Positions 1 to 12,300 of a stretch of 64,000 nt of DNA are shown here, in pieces. Positions within the stretch are counted from its first letter, which is position 1. Each line of letters opens with the position of its first letter. The notes beneath the pieces are model-generated. The model did no database searches and was not told where the DNA came from. It worked only from the letters and a program-made list of their open reading frames with translations. The stretch comes from Angiostrongylus vasorum. Its lineage: Eukaryota; Nematoda; Chromadorea; Rhabditida; Metastrongylidae. The position numbers and the translations under genes were made by a program. The stretch is from contig JADANN010000380.1 in the NCBI GenBank assembly GCA_018806985.1, positions 1,862,501-1,926,500 on the forward strand. The letters are read 5' to 3'.

Positions 1-20
1 CCTATTGCAAGTAGATGGGC

Positions 21-306
21 GCGTGTGGCGCAGTGGTCGGAGGCGCCCTGCAACAGAAAAAATAGGATCGACCGCCACGCCTCTGGCCCACCAAGCCTTT
101 CATCCCTCTGATGTCCGCAGATTGGTACCAGACTTGTCTGGGAGAATAGCAGCACTTGCTCGATACATCGGCAGGCCACCCCGAGTCATTGCAAAGGCCA
201 TATATGCATTCAATCACCTCCAAACGATGGTTAGTGAAGTCCAATGCAGGGCGTGTCTCTCACAGATTGATCAGTGCCAACAGCTTCATCGTTTATCCTC
301 TTTATT
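21..306 (+). repeat. Family A SINE (tRNA-derived), copy A1
   Basis: Reference copy. Head carries A box TGGCGCAGTGG (matches TRGYNNANNGG), with B box GATCGANNC in most copies. Body includes GGTACCAGACTTGTCTGGGA, CGATACATCGG and CAATCACCTCCAAACGATG; the tail ends in TTTATCCTTT-like repeats. About 285 bp. Open frames inside it are not genes. Confidence 0.85.
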
Positions 307-1911
307 ATTGCAAGTATAAAACGGAGAAATAAATGTGTTCCACATATTCTTTTACGGCATAGCGTAATCGTTAGTCCTATGCTTAAAACCATCATGTAAA
401 TCAGGGTGTTCCTTCCCCTAACAATACGAGCGGAACTTGTTACGTTAGCTGGGCAGGTGGTTGAGGTATTTAGTGAATTTCTATTATTTATAACCTATTT
501 TATTCACATCTTTTTTGAACCTTGTAGGCAACGGAAATTGTTTTTTTGTGAGCGATGCCCACAAAAGAGATGACTATTATTGAGTTCATCTAGTAGTTGT
601 AGCACCAAAAGAGCTTTCCGAGCAGAGGGTATCTGCTGTTTGTAAGTGCTCCGAATCCGGAGCGCAGGCGTGAGCTCATCTTGCCCCCGGCAGCAGCCCG
701 TATCAACGCTTCGGATCAGCAAATACGAAGTCCCGAGAACTTCTGTCGTCTTGTTCATGCAAAGAACATTTACGATGATTGCTGGCATTCCCATAGATGC
801 AACAAAAAGCCAGTTTTTTTTCTTTCAGAACGCCATCATTCATGATCTGTATTGTATATTAAAAACACATTGTTTAACGATGTGAGGAGCTGAAGCGGAG
901 TATGAGGAGGAAATCGAACCATTTACGTAAGAAATCTCATCAGCGGATATTAGAAATGTTAGGCGTTGAGGAATGGGTCCATCTTTCAAAAATGTTTTTT
1001 CATGTGATGGCACTCATCGTGACGCATTCATAGTGGGCATTCTTAATACCGCAGAGAACACCGTTCAACCTTCTCAATAAAGGAAATAAATATGTTGATA
1101 AATGAATAAATTATACAGATACTGCCCCTCTGGCTACGCTCGATATTGCTTTAGAACAGAGATCGATTCGCTCTGCCTTTGCACTAGCTGTTTCTTCAGC
1201 TGCTGTCAGAACCAACAATCACATTTACTCAGCATGAGATTCTAGGTGAAGACAAATCAATGGTGAATTTAAAGTGTCTGGTTGCGTTACGAATGCGGAG
1301 ATGCCCCATAGTCGCCATCACAGTATTTTTCCGGAGTCGGCACAACAACTCGTCCTCGAGAAGTTCATCCGGACGAAGGTGCGTTGCGTCTTCTCCGGAG
1401 ATTCTGCGTCCTTAATTCCAACTAAGATCTGTTCACATTCACTTTCATCACCTCTTTAAATAGTGGACATATTGGTCCTAATAATGAGTTTCACATGAAA
1501 ACCTAATGTGAACACCAGTATTTTCATCTCTTCGATTCTCCTTGCCTGATACTAATTTATTTCAATTCACTTATGATTCACTTCAGCTGACGAGAACTGA
1601 CCTCGTTTATAGTGTCATCATAGTCAGTTTCGCGTCCAAAAACATGCAGTCAATTGGATGGAACGTACAAAGGAGTAAGTTCGGGGTCGCCTGAAATGAG
1701 AGCCAAAAAAGTTACTCGTGACGGTACTCCTGAAGGGCAAAACAAGTTCACCACAAGTATTTTCAACCCTAAAAGTTAGAGCTCGGAAAGTAACGCGTAA
1801 GTACCATCTAGCAAAAAATAATGGAAGTAAAACGTATCGTGTTGCAGCGTGCCATGCCCTCTTGAGTCACGCGATGATTAATGGAATTGCAGGTGATGAA
1901 CACAAAATGGG
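307..1911. other. Intergenic region upstream of melt
   Basis: No coding, RNA or repeat signal that I can support. AT-rich with a few short chance open frames. Confidence 0.5.
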
Positions 1912-2325
1912 TGTGCGTGATGCAGTGGTTAGAGGTGCCCCGAAATGCACTTACAGTCGTTAGTCTGAGCCTCAGGGAACCCAGGCTCTCCTACCTTTAG
2001 TGGTAGGCGAATTGGTTTCAGACTTGTTTAGGAGGATAAGAAAACTAAGCCATTATACACTGTTAGGCTAATGGTAGTAATTGTACAGATTAAATACCCA
2101 TTCGATCCTCCCACATGCTGCGAATGGAGTCGAATAAATGGCACACGCCTTGATTGACGTCCATTGCTTCATTGTTCGTCTAAACTATGGCTTGCGCTCC
2201 CAGACCACCCATGTAGCAATCAATATACCGGCTCCAGAAGAGTGGAAGGCTGGGTCATCCCATGGGGACATTGTCGAACTAGCGACCGATCCAGTGTATA
2301 CGCTGTTCACCTCTAACTACTGAGC
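1912..2325 (+). repeat. Family A SINE, degenerate copy A2
   Basis: Diverged head (GATGCAGTGGTTAGAGGTGC) and body (GGTTTCAGACTTGTTTAGGA); the second half, past about 2110, is only faintly recognisable. Confidence 0.5.
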
Positions 2326-2579
2326 AACATGCGAACAATATATACATTTCCACTTTCTCCTGCGCATGGAACACGGCGAGAGATTGCGAGATTGCTATTC
2401 AATAAGATGCGCTCACAGAGGAACAAAATGTCGCCTACTATTCCTTCTTGCCATAACTTCCCTTTGGTTAGCATTCGCTGAGTTGTGTATAAACAAGTAA
2501 ACTTACGCAAATTATCTGGATACAAGTTCCCATACCACGCGCTCACAGTGGAAATTTTATATTTATAATTACGTAGTCC

Positions 2580-2820
2580 GATATCACCTGCAACACACAG
2601 AGTGCGGATCTCAGCACTTCTTGCATTCGATTCGTTCCTTCACACCCACCACCCACGAAGTTCTTCGGACTTTTTTGCGTGTAGGGTGCGGCTGCTGCCT
2701 GGGGATTTTCTTCTCGTCATGAACGTCGTTAACTCCAGGTCGAGTAGATTCTCTTGAAAATCCTGAGATAGCCATGGTAAGGCGTTCCCATGTGAAATAA
2801 AAGGAGCGATCTTGTCCTAG
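2580..2820 (-). repeat. Family D SINE, diverged copy D1
   Basis: GCGGATCTCAGCACTTCTTG and CATTCGATTCGTTCCTTCAC mark the 3' half read in reverse; ends before the tRNA-like head. Orientation is set by the head seen in D10. Confidence 0.7.
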
Positions 2821-3005
2821 ACACCCTACACCCGAAGGGTAGGGCCATTTGCGTAATGAAAGGCCATCATATCACTACCAGTGCACAACCCGCTCTCCAT
2901 ATTAGGGTTAAAAGCCCGAATAACTGAGCTCTACATCTGTCATACATTACGCTGTAGTGACCACGATGGCATCACATGAGGAATTCAGTTCCTCTGTCGA
3001 AATAA

Positions 3006-3206
3006 ATGACGGCCGATTCTGCACGACGGAGTGGACTCACGGCAAGGCACGCATGCGGGCACCGACGGCGACGCGAGCCGCGCGCGACGTTGAGCGACGC
3101 CGCGAGAGGCGCACTGTACGCCGTGCCGCACCGCGGACCGTCCCGCCCACCGCGGTCTGTGCGCGATCGATGCGGCGACGCGGACCGGACGCGCAGTCGG
3201 ACCGCC
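3006..3206 (+). promoter_or_regulatory. CpG-dense 5' region of melt (leader or core promoter; possible Arg-rich N-terminal extension)
   Basis: About 3040-3250 is sharply GC- and CpG-rich in an otherwise AT-rich locus, and open frames exist on both strands, as expected from base composition alone. It abuts exon 1. It could be a transcribed leader or promoter CpG cluster; an in-frame ATG at 3006 leaves a low-probability option of a 67-residue basic N-terminal extension. No TATA box or clear trans-splice acceptor was fixed. Confidence 0.5.
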
Positions 3207-3302
3207 ATGCACCCGTTGATGACCAGTGTGTTGGCGCAGCGCCAACTCAACGCCGCCGGTCAGCTCTTCACACTGTCCGACTATGACGTCATCACTGACC
3301 TG
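3207..3302 (+). CDS. melt: melt exon 1 (residues 1-32), start codon
   Basis: Begins [20 protein letters not shown] and ends at CTG|GTACGG, phase 0. I chose the ATG at 3207 because family members begin with a Met-His start followed by the same hydrophobic helix. The frame stays open upstream to an ATG at 3006, which would add 67 Arg-rich residues unlike the family; I read that stretch as CpG-rich 5' UTR or promoter. Confidence 0.85.
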
Positions 3303-6300
3303 GTACGGTACTAAGCTGATCTTACACTTTTACTCAGAACACGCGCTCTTCTGCGAGCCGTTCCCTCGGTTTTCTTGGATTATCTGTTGAATTCGACTGA
3401 TTTCACAATTACTAAGGTCAAAGTCGTCTCTCCATCCCTAGGATTGGATGTGAACGAACGTTGAAACCTATCCCTGTACTTGAATGTGAACAAAATCACG
3501 GTGGCCAGCATTTCCGGGCGTCCAGTTGTTTTTGACACCATTAATGGACAATTGTTTTGATTATATCAGTTAATCAGTTGAATCGTACCACTTCTGATGA
3601 CGTTTGGATCCAACCTAAATCGATAAAATGATAGTGAGAAGCAATCTGTTCCACTTTTTCAGGATATGAAATTGACAACCCCGCATGCGATTCCCGATTG
3701 TGGTCGTAGGTCTGGGATGTTTCTTTTCTATTGAGATACAGGTCTTCCGATTCCACAATGTACTCTCGTCTTTTGATCCATGAATCTCGTTCCATAGGTC
3801 CTTTTGCTGGGAAGATTCTTGACAGTCGCGCTACTGCTAGGCTCCTTTGTTACCCGTTCATTTTTTCCTGATCTCTCCAATCATTTTATCATCGTTCGAT
3901 CTTCTTTTTTTTCGAATACAATGATGAGTTTTTGCGTTTTTTATAAATCGGTGTCGTTACTTTCTTTCATCACCGTAGATTTTCGCAAACCAAACAGTTG
4001 TAGTTTCCTTTACGGGACCGCACTGATGAACTGACTACTCGTAGAGTTTTCTTCTTCATTTTGCGAACAAGTATTTGGAAAATTTGGGTTGCTTGTATTC
4101 CAAATTCTTTCTTTTCCTACTGAAATCGTTCACAAAGTGGTTGATCGGTTAATGTGGTTACAGTCGTCCTGCAGACTCGCAAAATTGTCGACTAGTGGAT
4201 TTTTTCACGGAACCAGTTCTTGACTGGGAATTCTGGGTGCGAAATATTACATGTTATCCAGAAGAGGACACAAATTTGTCTCGCTTTTACCATTATACCT
4301 TAACGCAGCAGCTTTCCGAGATCCAAATGTTTATCTCGTATGAGCCAATCCCGATGATACAGGTGGAGTAACGGATTTTATATATTGCGATAAGCCATTG
4401 CGGTCAAAGCTACGTTAAAGTCGAAGCTGTAGTGTTTGTTTGCTGAGCGCTCGACGGACGGAACCGTCTGCCGGCGACGGATGGGACGGATGCACTGATG
4501 CCGCAGACGGACGGGTGCGACTGCAGCGGTGGCAGAGCGAGCGGAAGGGCAGGTGTTGCAGCGACAACACGTCATTACATCAAGATACCACTTGCATACT
4601 TGGATTGCCCGTTCTCACTTGTTATGCAAGCCCCAGCATAATCTCCAGTTTTTTGGAATTTTGCTGGCTTAGCCACTGTGGTTCCCTGTAGTTCCGAAGT
4701 CAGCCTGAGCAAAGCGTGCCCCCTGGTCGTCATCACCACAAGCAGTCGCCACTTTTGTGGATCAGAGGGAGATTTAGGATGGTGACGGATCTTGGCATTG
4801 GTTTACTGTTAGCTGGGCTTCCTGATGGAAGCGCCGGGCTCCTCATTTTGGGTGACCTTGCCAGGGTTATGAATCCCTCCGCTGTACCATCGCAGCTTGG
4901 CACTCCAGGAACACCTCCCAGCCACGATGAGGCGGTAAACCGTTGGGAGGTACATCAGGATGTTTGACAGTATCTTAAAAACGTACTTGTATTAAGTTTA
5001 GGCAAGAATATTGAATATTCTTTCAGATTATTGGGCTGACATGAGATTGGTACAAAAAAAATTTTCACTCGGTCAACTTCGTGTCAGTTCACTAATGTAG
5101 GAGAGTATCTGACAGTATCTGATGATCCACTGACGTAGACTTTGTCTATATAGGGCTGAACAGTGCTGTTTGGAATGTAGAATTTTTTTGTGAAGCCACC
5201 ATTTCCATCTGTGGAAGGTCAGACGGTTTATCTAACGACGATGCTCTGGATCCCTAATTGCAATATTTCGATTGTCTTCCATTTATTTTGAGTTCATTTT
5301 TTTAGTTTACATGGATTTTTTAGATGTTAACAAGAATAGCGGTTTTGCTTTGGCCTTTCATTTCCTTTAGCCAAGAAACGTAAAAATCTTGTTGCACTAT
5401 CTGAGGGTACGGTTTGCAGCCGCTTTCCTCCAGGAAATCTTCACACTTCGGAAATTGTTCGTGGATGAGATCTCTGTTCGACTCGCATATTTTCTGGTGG
5501 GGCATAGCATCTTTCTTCCTTGACTGACGCCCTTCTAGTCATTACTTGATTGTGATTACATTGTGGTATGAATTTTTATACCCCTAACAAAAAAAGTTAT
5601 GGCCGCAAAAAAACGCCCTGCTTCTTTGTGTACCATTCGTTTTTGCGTCGTCGCGTTATTTTCAGGCTTCTCCAGGCGATTCATGGTAGGCGTACTAAGA
5701 AGGGCTGCCTACCGCAGATATCCGTAACGCCTTTGTTAGCTGCTCCCGTAATTATCATGGATTTTACCCTAGCAGATCATTCCACTAGGTAACGTTAGAA
5801 CTGAGTTAGGTTCCCATCAGTTGAAATGACTCGAAAGCAACCACTTCTCTAAGATGTCAATAAAGAAACTGGGAGAGTTAGACGTCTTTGTTTGCACAAC
5901 TGACTTGATTCGGTTCGTAATGTTCAGAAGAAATCGATTCACAGTCTAAAAAGAAGTGATTGACACACAAAGAGATTAGTCTCATAACTGCTCTATTTCA
6001 CCCAACGACTTCAGTTTAACATGACGACTAGGTCTTTTCGGGAAGAGTTTCGACGATTTTTGATATGAATGCGAACCATTCTGTTTTGGGTCGGAAAGCC
6101 TTTTTGGGAACGAGAGAACGGAGATTGGCGTTGTGATGTTAACCAGTTTGTCTGTAAATTTTCCAGAGTTGAACTTTTCATCTCTGAGAAGGTAAGGATG
6201 GCGGTGGTGGTTAACAGCTATCAAAAGTATGTCGACGACACTTGTTGTTCGAAGTACACACAATCGTTTATCCTCTTTTAGCAGGGGGAAATGGCATTGG

Positions 6301-9300
6301 AGTAAAGTATAGGTTTTAGTACAGATGCCTAGAGTTATGCTTAATAGGTCAAGACTTTTGAAGTTCAGGCAGTTGTTATTTGAAGCCTTGAGTTCCGAAA
6401 GCATAACTCAGATATAACCAACTAAGGCTAGGTTGCATTCAAACACAAAATTAGTTGTTTAACTTGTCTCTCTGCTCTTGAAATGTTTCTTTTTGGCTTT
6501 CGAGAAGGGATTCATCTTTAGGTGTGTTAGAATCACCAATGTCATTTAAATGTTTGAACAAAGCCTTTAGTGCTAATTATATCCCCTGTCTGAGAAATGG
6601 AACTTGCTGGACACCCACACTTTCTCCACATAATTCTTTCTCCATTCAGTAACAGGAACTCTCGTTAGGTAGAGGTCATCTCCAAATTTGATCACTATTT
6701 TGATCACAATCCTATTTTGTAGACGATTGATGTGAGGTCAACGGAGAGGGCAGGAGCTATATGATGGGGCTTTCTTCTAAAAGTGGGGGAAGATTCTCAT
6801 TTGACATTCTTCTGAGCAACGAAGAGCTAATGAGGGGCACTATTCTGTTTGGATTTCCAAAACCGTTCTCGCAACACGAAATCTTCCTTCAACTTTGTCC
6901 CACCCTGCGCTGAGTCAGGCTATTTCGCAACCCCTGAGTCATCGCTCCAAATAAACAAGTAGCGAAATGGGACACGCTTACGTCTATGCTCTTTTTAGTA
7001 TTGATATCAAGAACAATGACTAGGATGTCAAGTGTTTCTTGTCGTGTAAATTTGTGAGATTCAACACAGTTTGAATACTCTTCATTCGAGCTGAAGGAGC
7101 TGAAGGACCTAGATATCAATTCCGCAGACGTCTTCGTGTTCGAAGTTACTTTTTTGTGCCAAAGCATCGAAATCTTTCATCTTCGGTAACTCCGCTTTTA
7201 AATGTTACAAGGCCTGTGTTAGAAATCAGATTATTCCCAGATTTTAGTCGCCATGTGCGGAACACAGCAAAAAACACGATGCAGATCCGTTTCGCTTTCA
7301 TACTGCAGGTAGCAAAAAAGGTAGACGTAAACTTGCTCTTGGTCAGTTATTCGAAGAGTGGTACTTATTTGTCCCAGTGAAAATCAACCTGATAATAGCT
7401 GAGAGAAAGGCGAAACCAAGGACGCGCATGGCGTGGTGGTGAGCGCGTTAGCCTCCGGAAAGGGTAGCAGCGTGTTTGATCCTTGCCGCAGACACTTGGT
7501 GCCCGGAGTTTTGCAAATGTCTCAGCATCATTGTGGTTGGACCTGATAATACTTTTCATGAGAACGATTACTGTCCAAATCCAACATACGTCAATGGGTA
7601 ATGGTTAGAGTATTCGGAATTCTGACAAGAGTACAAATTGGCGGATCATCGCGACGTAATCGTCCATTGTCTAAAGTGGACGAAAGCCAGACTGAATGTC
7701 GTCGGCACACGTAGCTGCTTCGTGCTGTCCATTCGCATCTTCTGGATAGATCGGCGGTATCACTGGTGATCCTGCAGTACACGAGCCGACATCGTCCTCC
7801 TTTCGAACCCAGTTCTGTTGATCTATGGGTTTTCATTGTTGGTCGGTATATCAATCACGTCACGACGTTCCGATTACGACCAGCCACTGTCCCTTACGTC
7901 TTTACGCGGCAGCCGGTTCCATCGTTCACCACTAATGAAGGGGGTCGTCGCAACCAGCTTGTTAAAAGACATCGAACGACTGCTTTATAATTCATCAAGA
8001 GACCCAGTTTCTTTTTCCACACGAGTAGTAGAACTTATTGAAAAAGGCAGCTGATTAGTATGCCTTCCAATTGATACCTTAAGTGCGTGTGAAATGTGAA
8101 CGACAGTGCAGTCGTTGAAAGTCAATGTTGCGTGAGAACTTCAAACCCATATTGATTTATTTCTCTTTCCACCAAGTGGAAGTTCATGTTTTCTTTCAAC
8201 ACCAAATTCGTGATAGGTGGAAGATATTTCGCTTTGCAAGGGTCGTTTTCTTCGTAGTCTTTAAATCACTGTTGCACATTTTCCATATACCTTGATGAGT
8301 CGAGCAAGCAACAGTGAATGAATTTCGATCTTTACATTTTTTCTGTTAGAGTCAGGTAAACATTGAGAAATCTTGAAGAGAGACGTGCCGTCAGCTTCAT
8401 CTCTTTCAGCACACTGCGTTCAGTCGTCTGAAGGAGATCTTCAACACTCCGCACTATGTCGAGCGACGGGTCGACCAGAGTGTCGTCGAGATCGTCATCG
8501 CGAGGATCACGGCCGCCATCAGGTTGCTGACCGCTTCCTTGTTTATTATTTGTCTTTCTCTATGGTCGTCACTTCCCTTGTCACCCAATCCACGTAATTC
8601 ATCTTATTTTACTTTTAAGAACTGTGGACATTTAGCGGACATATCTTGAATTGTCACAGCCGTCTTCTCACATTCCCTACAGAATGTGTCCACGCTTTCT
8701 AAACACAAATTGTTCCCTGTATCTTTGAAATTTTTCAGCGAATGGAGAAGGATTTCTCATTTTTTGCGGTTGCTTAGAAAAAAATTGATGGAAAGCTCTT
8801 TTGAGGGTCTGTTAAGGTGAAAAACTTTGCTTATTTTTTGTGGGTTATTTTGCAAAACAGCACCTAAATGCGGGTGTATGTGGTCACGATTTGGTAGAAA
8901 TGACTAGAAGCAAAGCTATCGCCAGTTATTCGACATCATCAGAATATCTTACTGTATTTCGGTGGACCACGTTTTTTGACAACCCTGCAAAATGTGCATC
9001 TTTACGAGAAATCCTATGGTAGTCCATTTCATCTTTAAAAAGTTTGCACACGTAAGATTCCTCAACAGATCTCATAAGCTTTTTCGACGACTGATGAATG
9101 ATCTTTGTTGGTTTATGGATAGTTAAAACCAAAAAGTAAAAATCGCTATAAGGACCGAAATGGTATATACCAATAATCAACGGCCATGATACTGAGGTTG
9201 GTATGCCTACGAACTCGAAAAATGGAACCTTTTTCAACACCTTGGCCAGGATGCGTTCTTCTTTAAACGCCTATATAAAAACGTTGGCAGCGAGTGGTTT

Positions 9301-12300
9301 TGATCCACCGACCTCTGGGTTATGGGCCCAGCACGCTTCCACTGCGCTACGCTGCTCACAACGAGAGCGTTAGTACGGCGAGTGGAATCGTAATCTCTAT
9401 AAGAGACCGGAAATGGTATGTATCAATAACCAGTGGCAATAATACGAAGGTTTTTTTATCGTTGTGAATTGCACGATCAGCTTTTGACCAATCTTAGTCT
9501 CATAATTCTCCATAAGCTGATACGAGGATGTTAGTTTAGCGTTTATCCTACATTGAATATCATTCCCACTGGCATGTCAGAGTGTTTAATTAACATGCAG
9601 CCTCCTCGATTTGGCGTTCTCATTTCATCGTATGGTAAACCGCAGTGTGAACACGTTTTTGGAACAGAAAATACATGTTGTTTCTTTGCAGCGGTAAGCT
9701 CCTGTCTTCTAAAGACAAATTGTGGTTGGGTGTAGACGGAGTAGTTTGGTTTTTAGTAAACACTGCGTTGAAGGTTGTTGTGATCTTAGGGAAACTGGTT
9801 GCATGGAGACCTACTCGGCCGAATTGGTCGATGTGCTCGACAGTTGTCTGAGACATCCTATGACCGTTCTGAACTCAGCAGGTGAACATGTCGACTCGCC
9901 TCATTGCAAAATCGCTTCCGATCTGCTAAGTAGTTTGTTCTTGGTGGGTAATTTATTACCCTTTTTTACTTTCTGCTTTTTCCAAATCGCTTCCTGTTAC
10001 GGATTTTTGCTACAAATTAATAAAAATTTCTAGGCGAAATCGCAAAAAATAGGATAAAGTGCAGTAAAATAAAGTAATGAAAAGAACAAAGAAAACAATA
10101 ATACGTTATAAAACTATATTGCGGTGCAGATGCTTTAAACATTGGCCAAAATATCATTCATTTTCGAGTAGTACATAGCTGGTGACAGTTTATCCTTTCG
10201 ACAAACGTTAAACGAACTGTGGAAATGATCGGGGGAATGAATGAGTGAAGTAAGTGACATAGGACTTGGTACTTGCAGACTTTTTTCCAGCAGTGCAAGC
10301 CTGTTTTTCCGCATTACTTTTACCTTATTCTGTAGCGATCAAACTTTGTTTTCTAATAGCCTTCAAATCATTTTCTTTTCGTCGATTTCCATCGCGGCTC
10401 CTCCTCCAGCCGGCGAAGAAATTCAACAAGTGGGCTTTCGTTTAGCAGAATAACAAAGAGTTCTCGACGGTATTGTTTATGATTATTGATGCTGCGGTTG
10501 CGTTAAAAATTTTATGGTTATGTTTTCGGCTGTTTTAAATGTTTGAAAGTTTGAACTTCAAACAAGTTTGAAATTGAAATGAGGTTTTGGAACGAATACC
10601 CTTAAAGCGGTTGAGTGGCTTCTTTAGGGATATCACGTTTTTAATTTTTCAGCTGCTGAAATTCTCCGAAGACAGTCGGCAGTTGTGAAAAAACCCAGCA
10701 TTGTTTTAGTTTTTGTTATGGTTTTTTCTGCATTCATATGTTCATTGAAACGTGCACAAAATCCGTCAACTGTAAAAAATCACAGCATGTTTCCATCAAC
10801 TTTGGAACTGATGGTGCCATGTCGAAGCTGCGCAGAGCAACATCAAACTCATAATCTTTGTATGTGTTTTGAGCTTGTGGAGCTCTGCAGCGCAACAGTC
10901 AGGGAGATTCTTAGGGAAGGCCAAGAAGGCAAGACGGGCAGAAAGCGCCGAAATTAGAAAGAACTTCCACCATGCTAACAGGGATTTCGCCAATTTCGAG
11001 ACTAGGACGGCTTTCGCTGATTGTTGGAGACATTGCATGTATGAGGATAGCAGAAATGATCCATAAACACTGCCCCCGACCTCTTCGTCAGCCACTTCCG
11101 CTATCTCCCATACATCTTAGGAAGTACTGCTATGTCATCCTAGTGATCTCTTCACAGAATTTCGTCCATGGTGCAGCGGTAAAGGCAGGATGGAATCCAG
11201 GTATGTGAAGAATCTGCAACTAGTTTTCACCAGTTTGATAAACACAGGTGTTCGGTTTTTCACTGGGTAACTGTTAGATGCAAGATAAGTGCACAATTAG
11301 GAAAAGTGGCATTTGTAGAGGAATAGAAACATGCTCGACATCGAGAACCTCTGTTCGCCTTGTCCGCCTTCTTGACGTCATTTATAAGCTTTTTTTTGCA
11401 CAAGATTTGATACATCATGTGTGCGAAGATGCGAAGCTCGCAAAAGTATCGCGAAAGTGCAGGATACAGTCTCGTCTCATTTTTGCAGTTTAGGAGAAAG
11501 CTTGTGACTTTTTGAAGTCGAACAAGTATAGTTCTTATACAACCGAAGCGTCCATGCTCATTACATAGAGGTCATTTCAGGTATACGCCTACTTGGCACA
11601 CGGAATTTCGCTTTCCTGGAACCGTGTTGATGGAGTTATTTCCCGATTTCATTATAGTGAAATTTACAAATGCTTTGTGTATCAGAGATTTCCAGGGAGC
11701 AGATAGCGCAGTGGTAATGATGCCGCTCATTGCGTGAAGGGTGCTGGTTCTAACCCGCTTAGGGTTAACCAATTTTTCACACCTCTCCAGGGTCAGGTGC
11801 GAACAGTTCACTTCGTGCAACACAGATTAGAACGCTCTAGCCCATCTATCCCTGGACTCCAGAGAGAACTAGCCCCGAGCAACTAGCATTCACGGACATT
11901 CAGAAAGAAACGGACAGTACTCAAGCAGGAGCTGACGCCACACGGGAAAAATTTCGAAGATTTTCGTGGATGAAGAATGCCAGGAAACGAATCGAATGCA
12001 AAAAGTGCTGGGATCCGCACAGAATATTTGGGGCTGGGTCGTGTAAAATGAATAATGGATAGTTAAATATTTGTTACTGTCATTGTTGGTGCATACCAAC
12101 AATTTTTCTATCCGAACAGTTTTAAAGCCTAGTTCTTGCTCAGCAGTTTGCTATATATTACTTCTTAGGAAACTTACTTTTTTCCATGGAAAGCGATGGA
12201 ATCGTTTTTCTTCATTGGTTCAAACTTAAAAAGTAAAGTATCAACTCGAAATGTTATCACACCATAATCTGGAGGAGTGCTTTCTAAAACCTAGTGCTCA

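Larger units (their letters stand above)
3303..8409. other. melt intron 1
   Basis: Holds the CpG block (4436-4565), family C (4598-4968) and family B (7395-7560) repeats. A GC-richer stretch at 7640-7960 is open in several frames but has no motif I recognise. Otherwise featureless. Confidence 0.5.

Noticed and set aside
5..319. 104-codon + strand frame
   Set aside because: Lies wholly in a family A SINE; similar frames recur in other copies (for example 41217-41501).
2957..3286. Arg-rich frames on both strands near exon 1
   Set aside because: Result of high CpG content; only the frame starting at 3207 matches the Melted family.
5982..6404. 140-codon minus-strand frame in melt intron 1
   Set aside because: Low-complexity-free but without domain pattern, signal, splice sites or repeats of the frame elsewhere; consistent with chance in AT-rich DNA.
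7591..7854. Minus-strand frame of 87 codons in a GC-richer block
   Set aside because: No recognisable motif and the other strand is also open; composition is enough to explain it.
10869..11066. Basic open frame resembling retroelement coding
   Set aside because: Too short, no catalytic motif visible, and no splice sites that fit melt.
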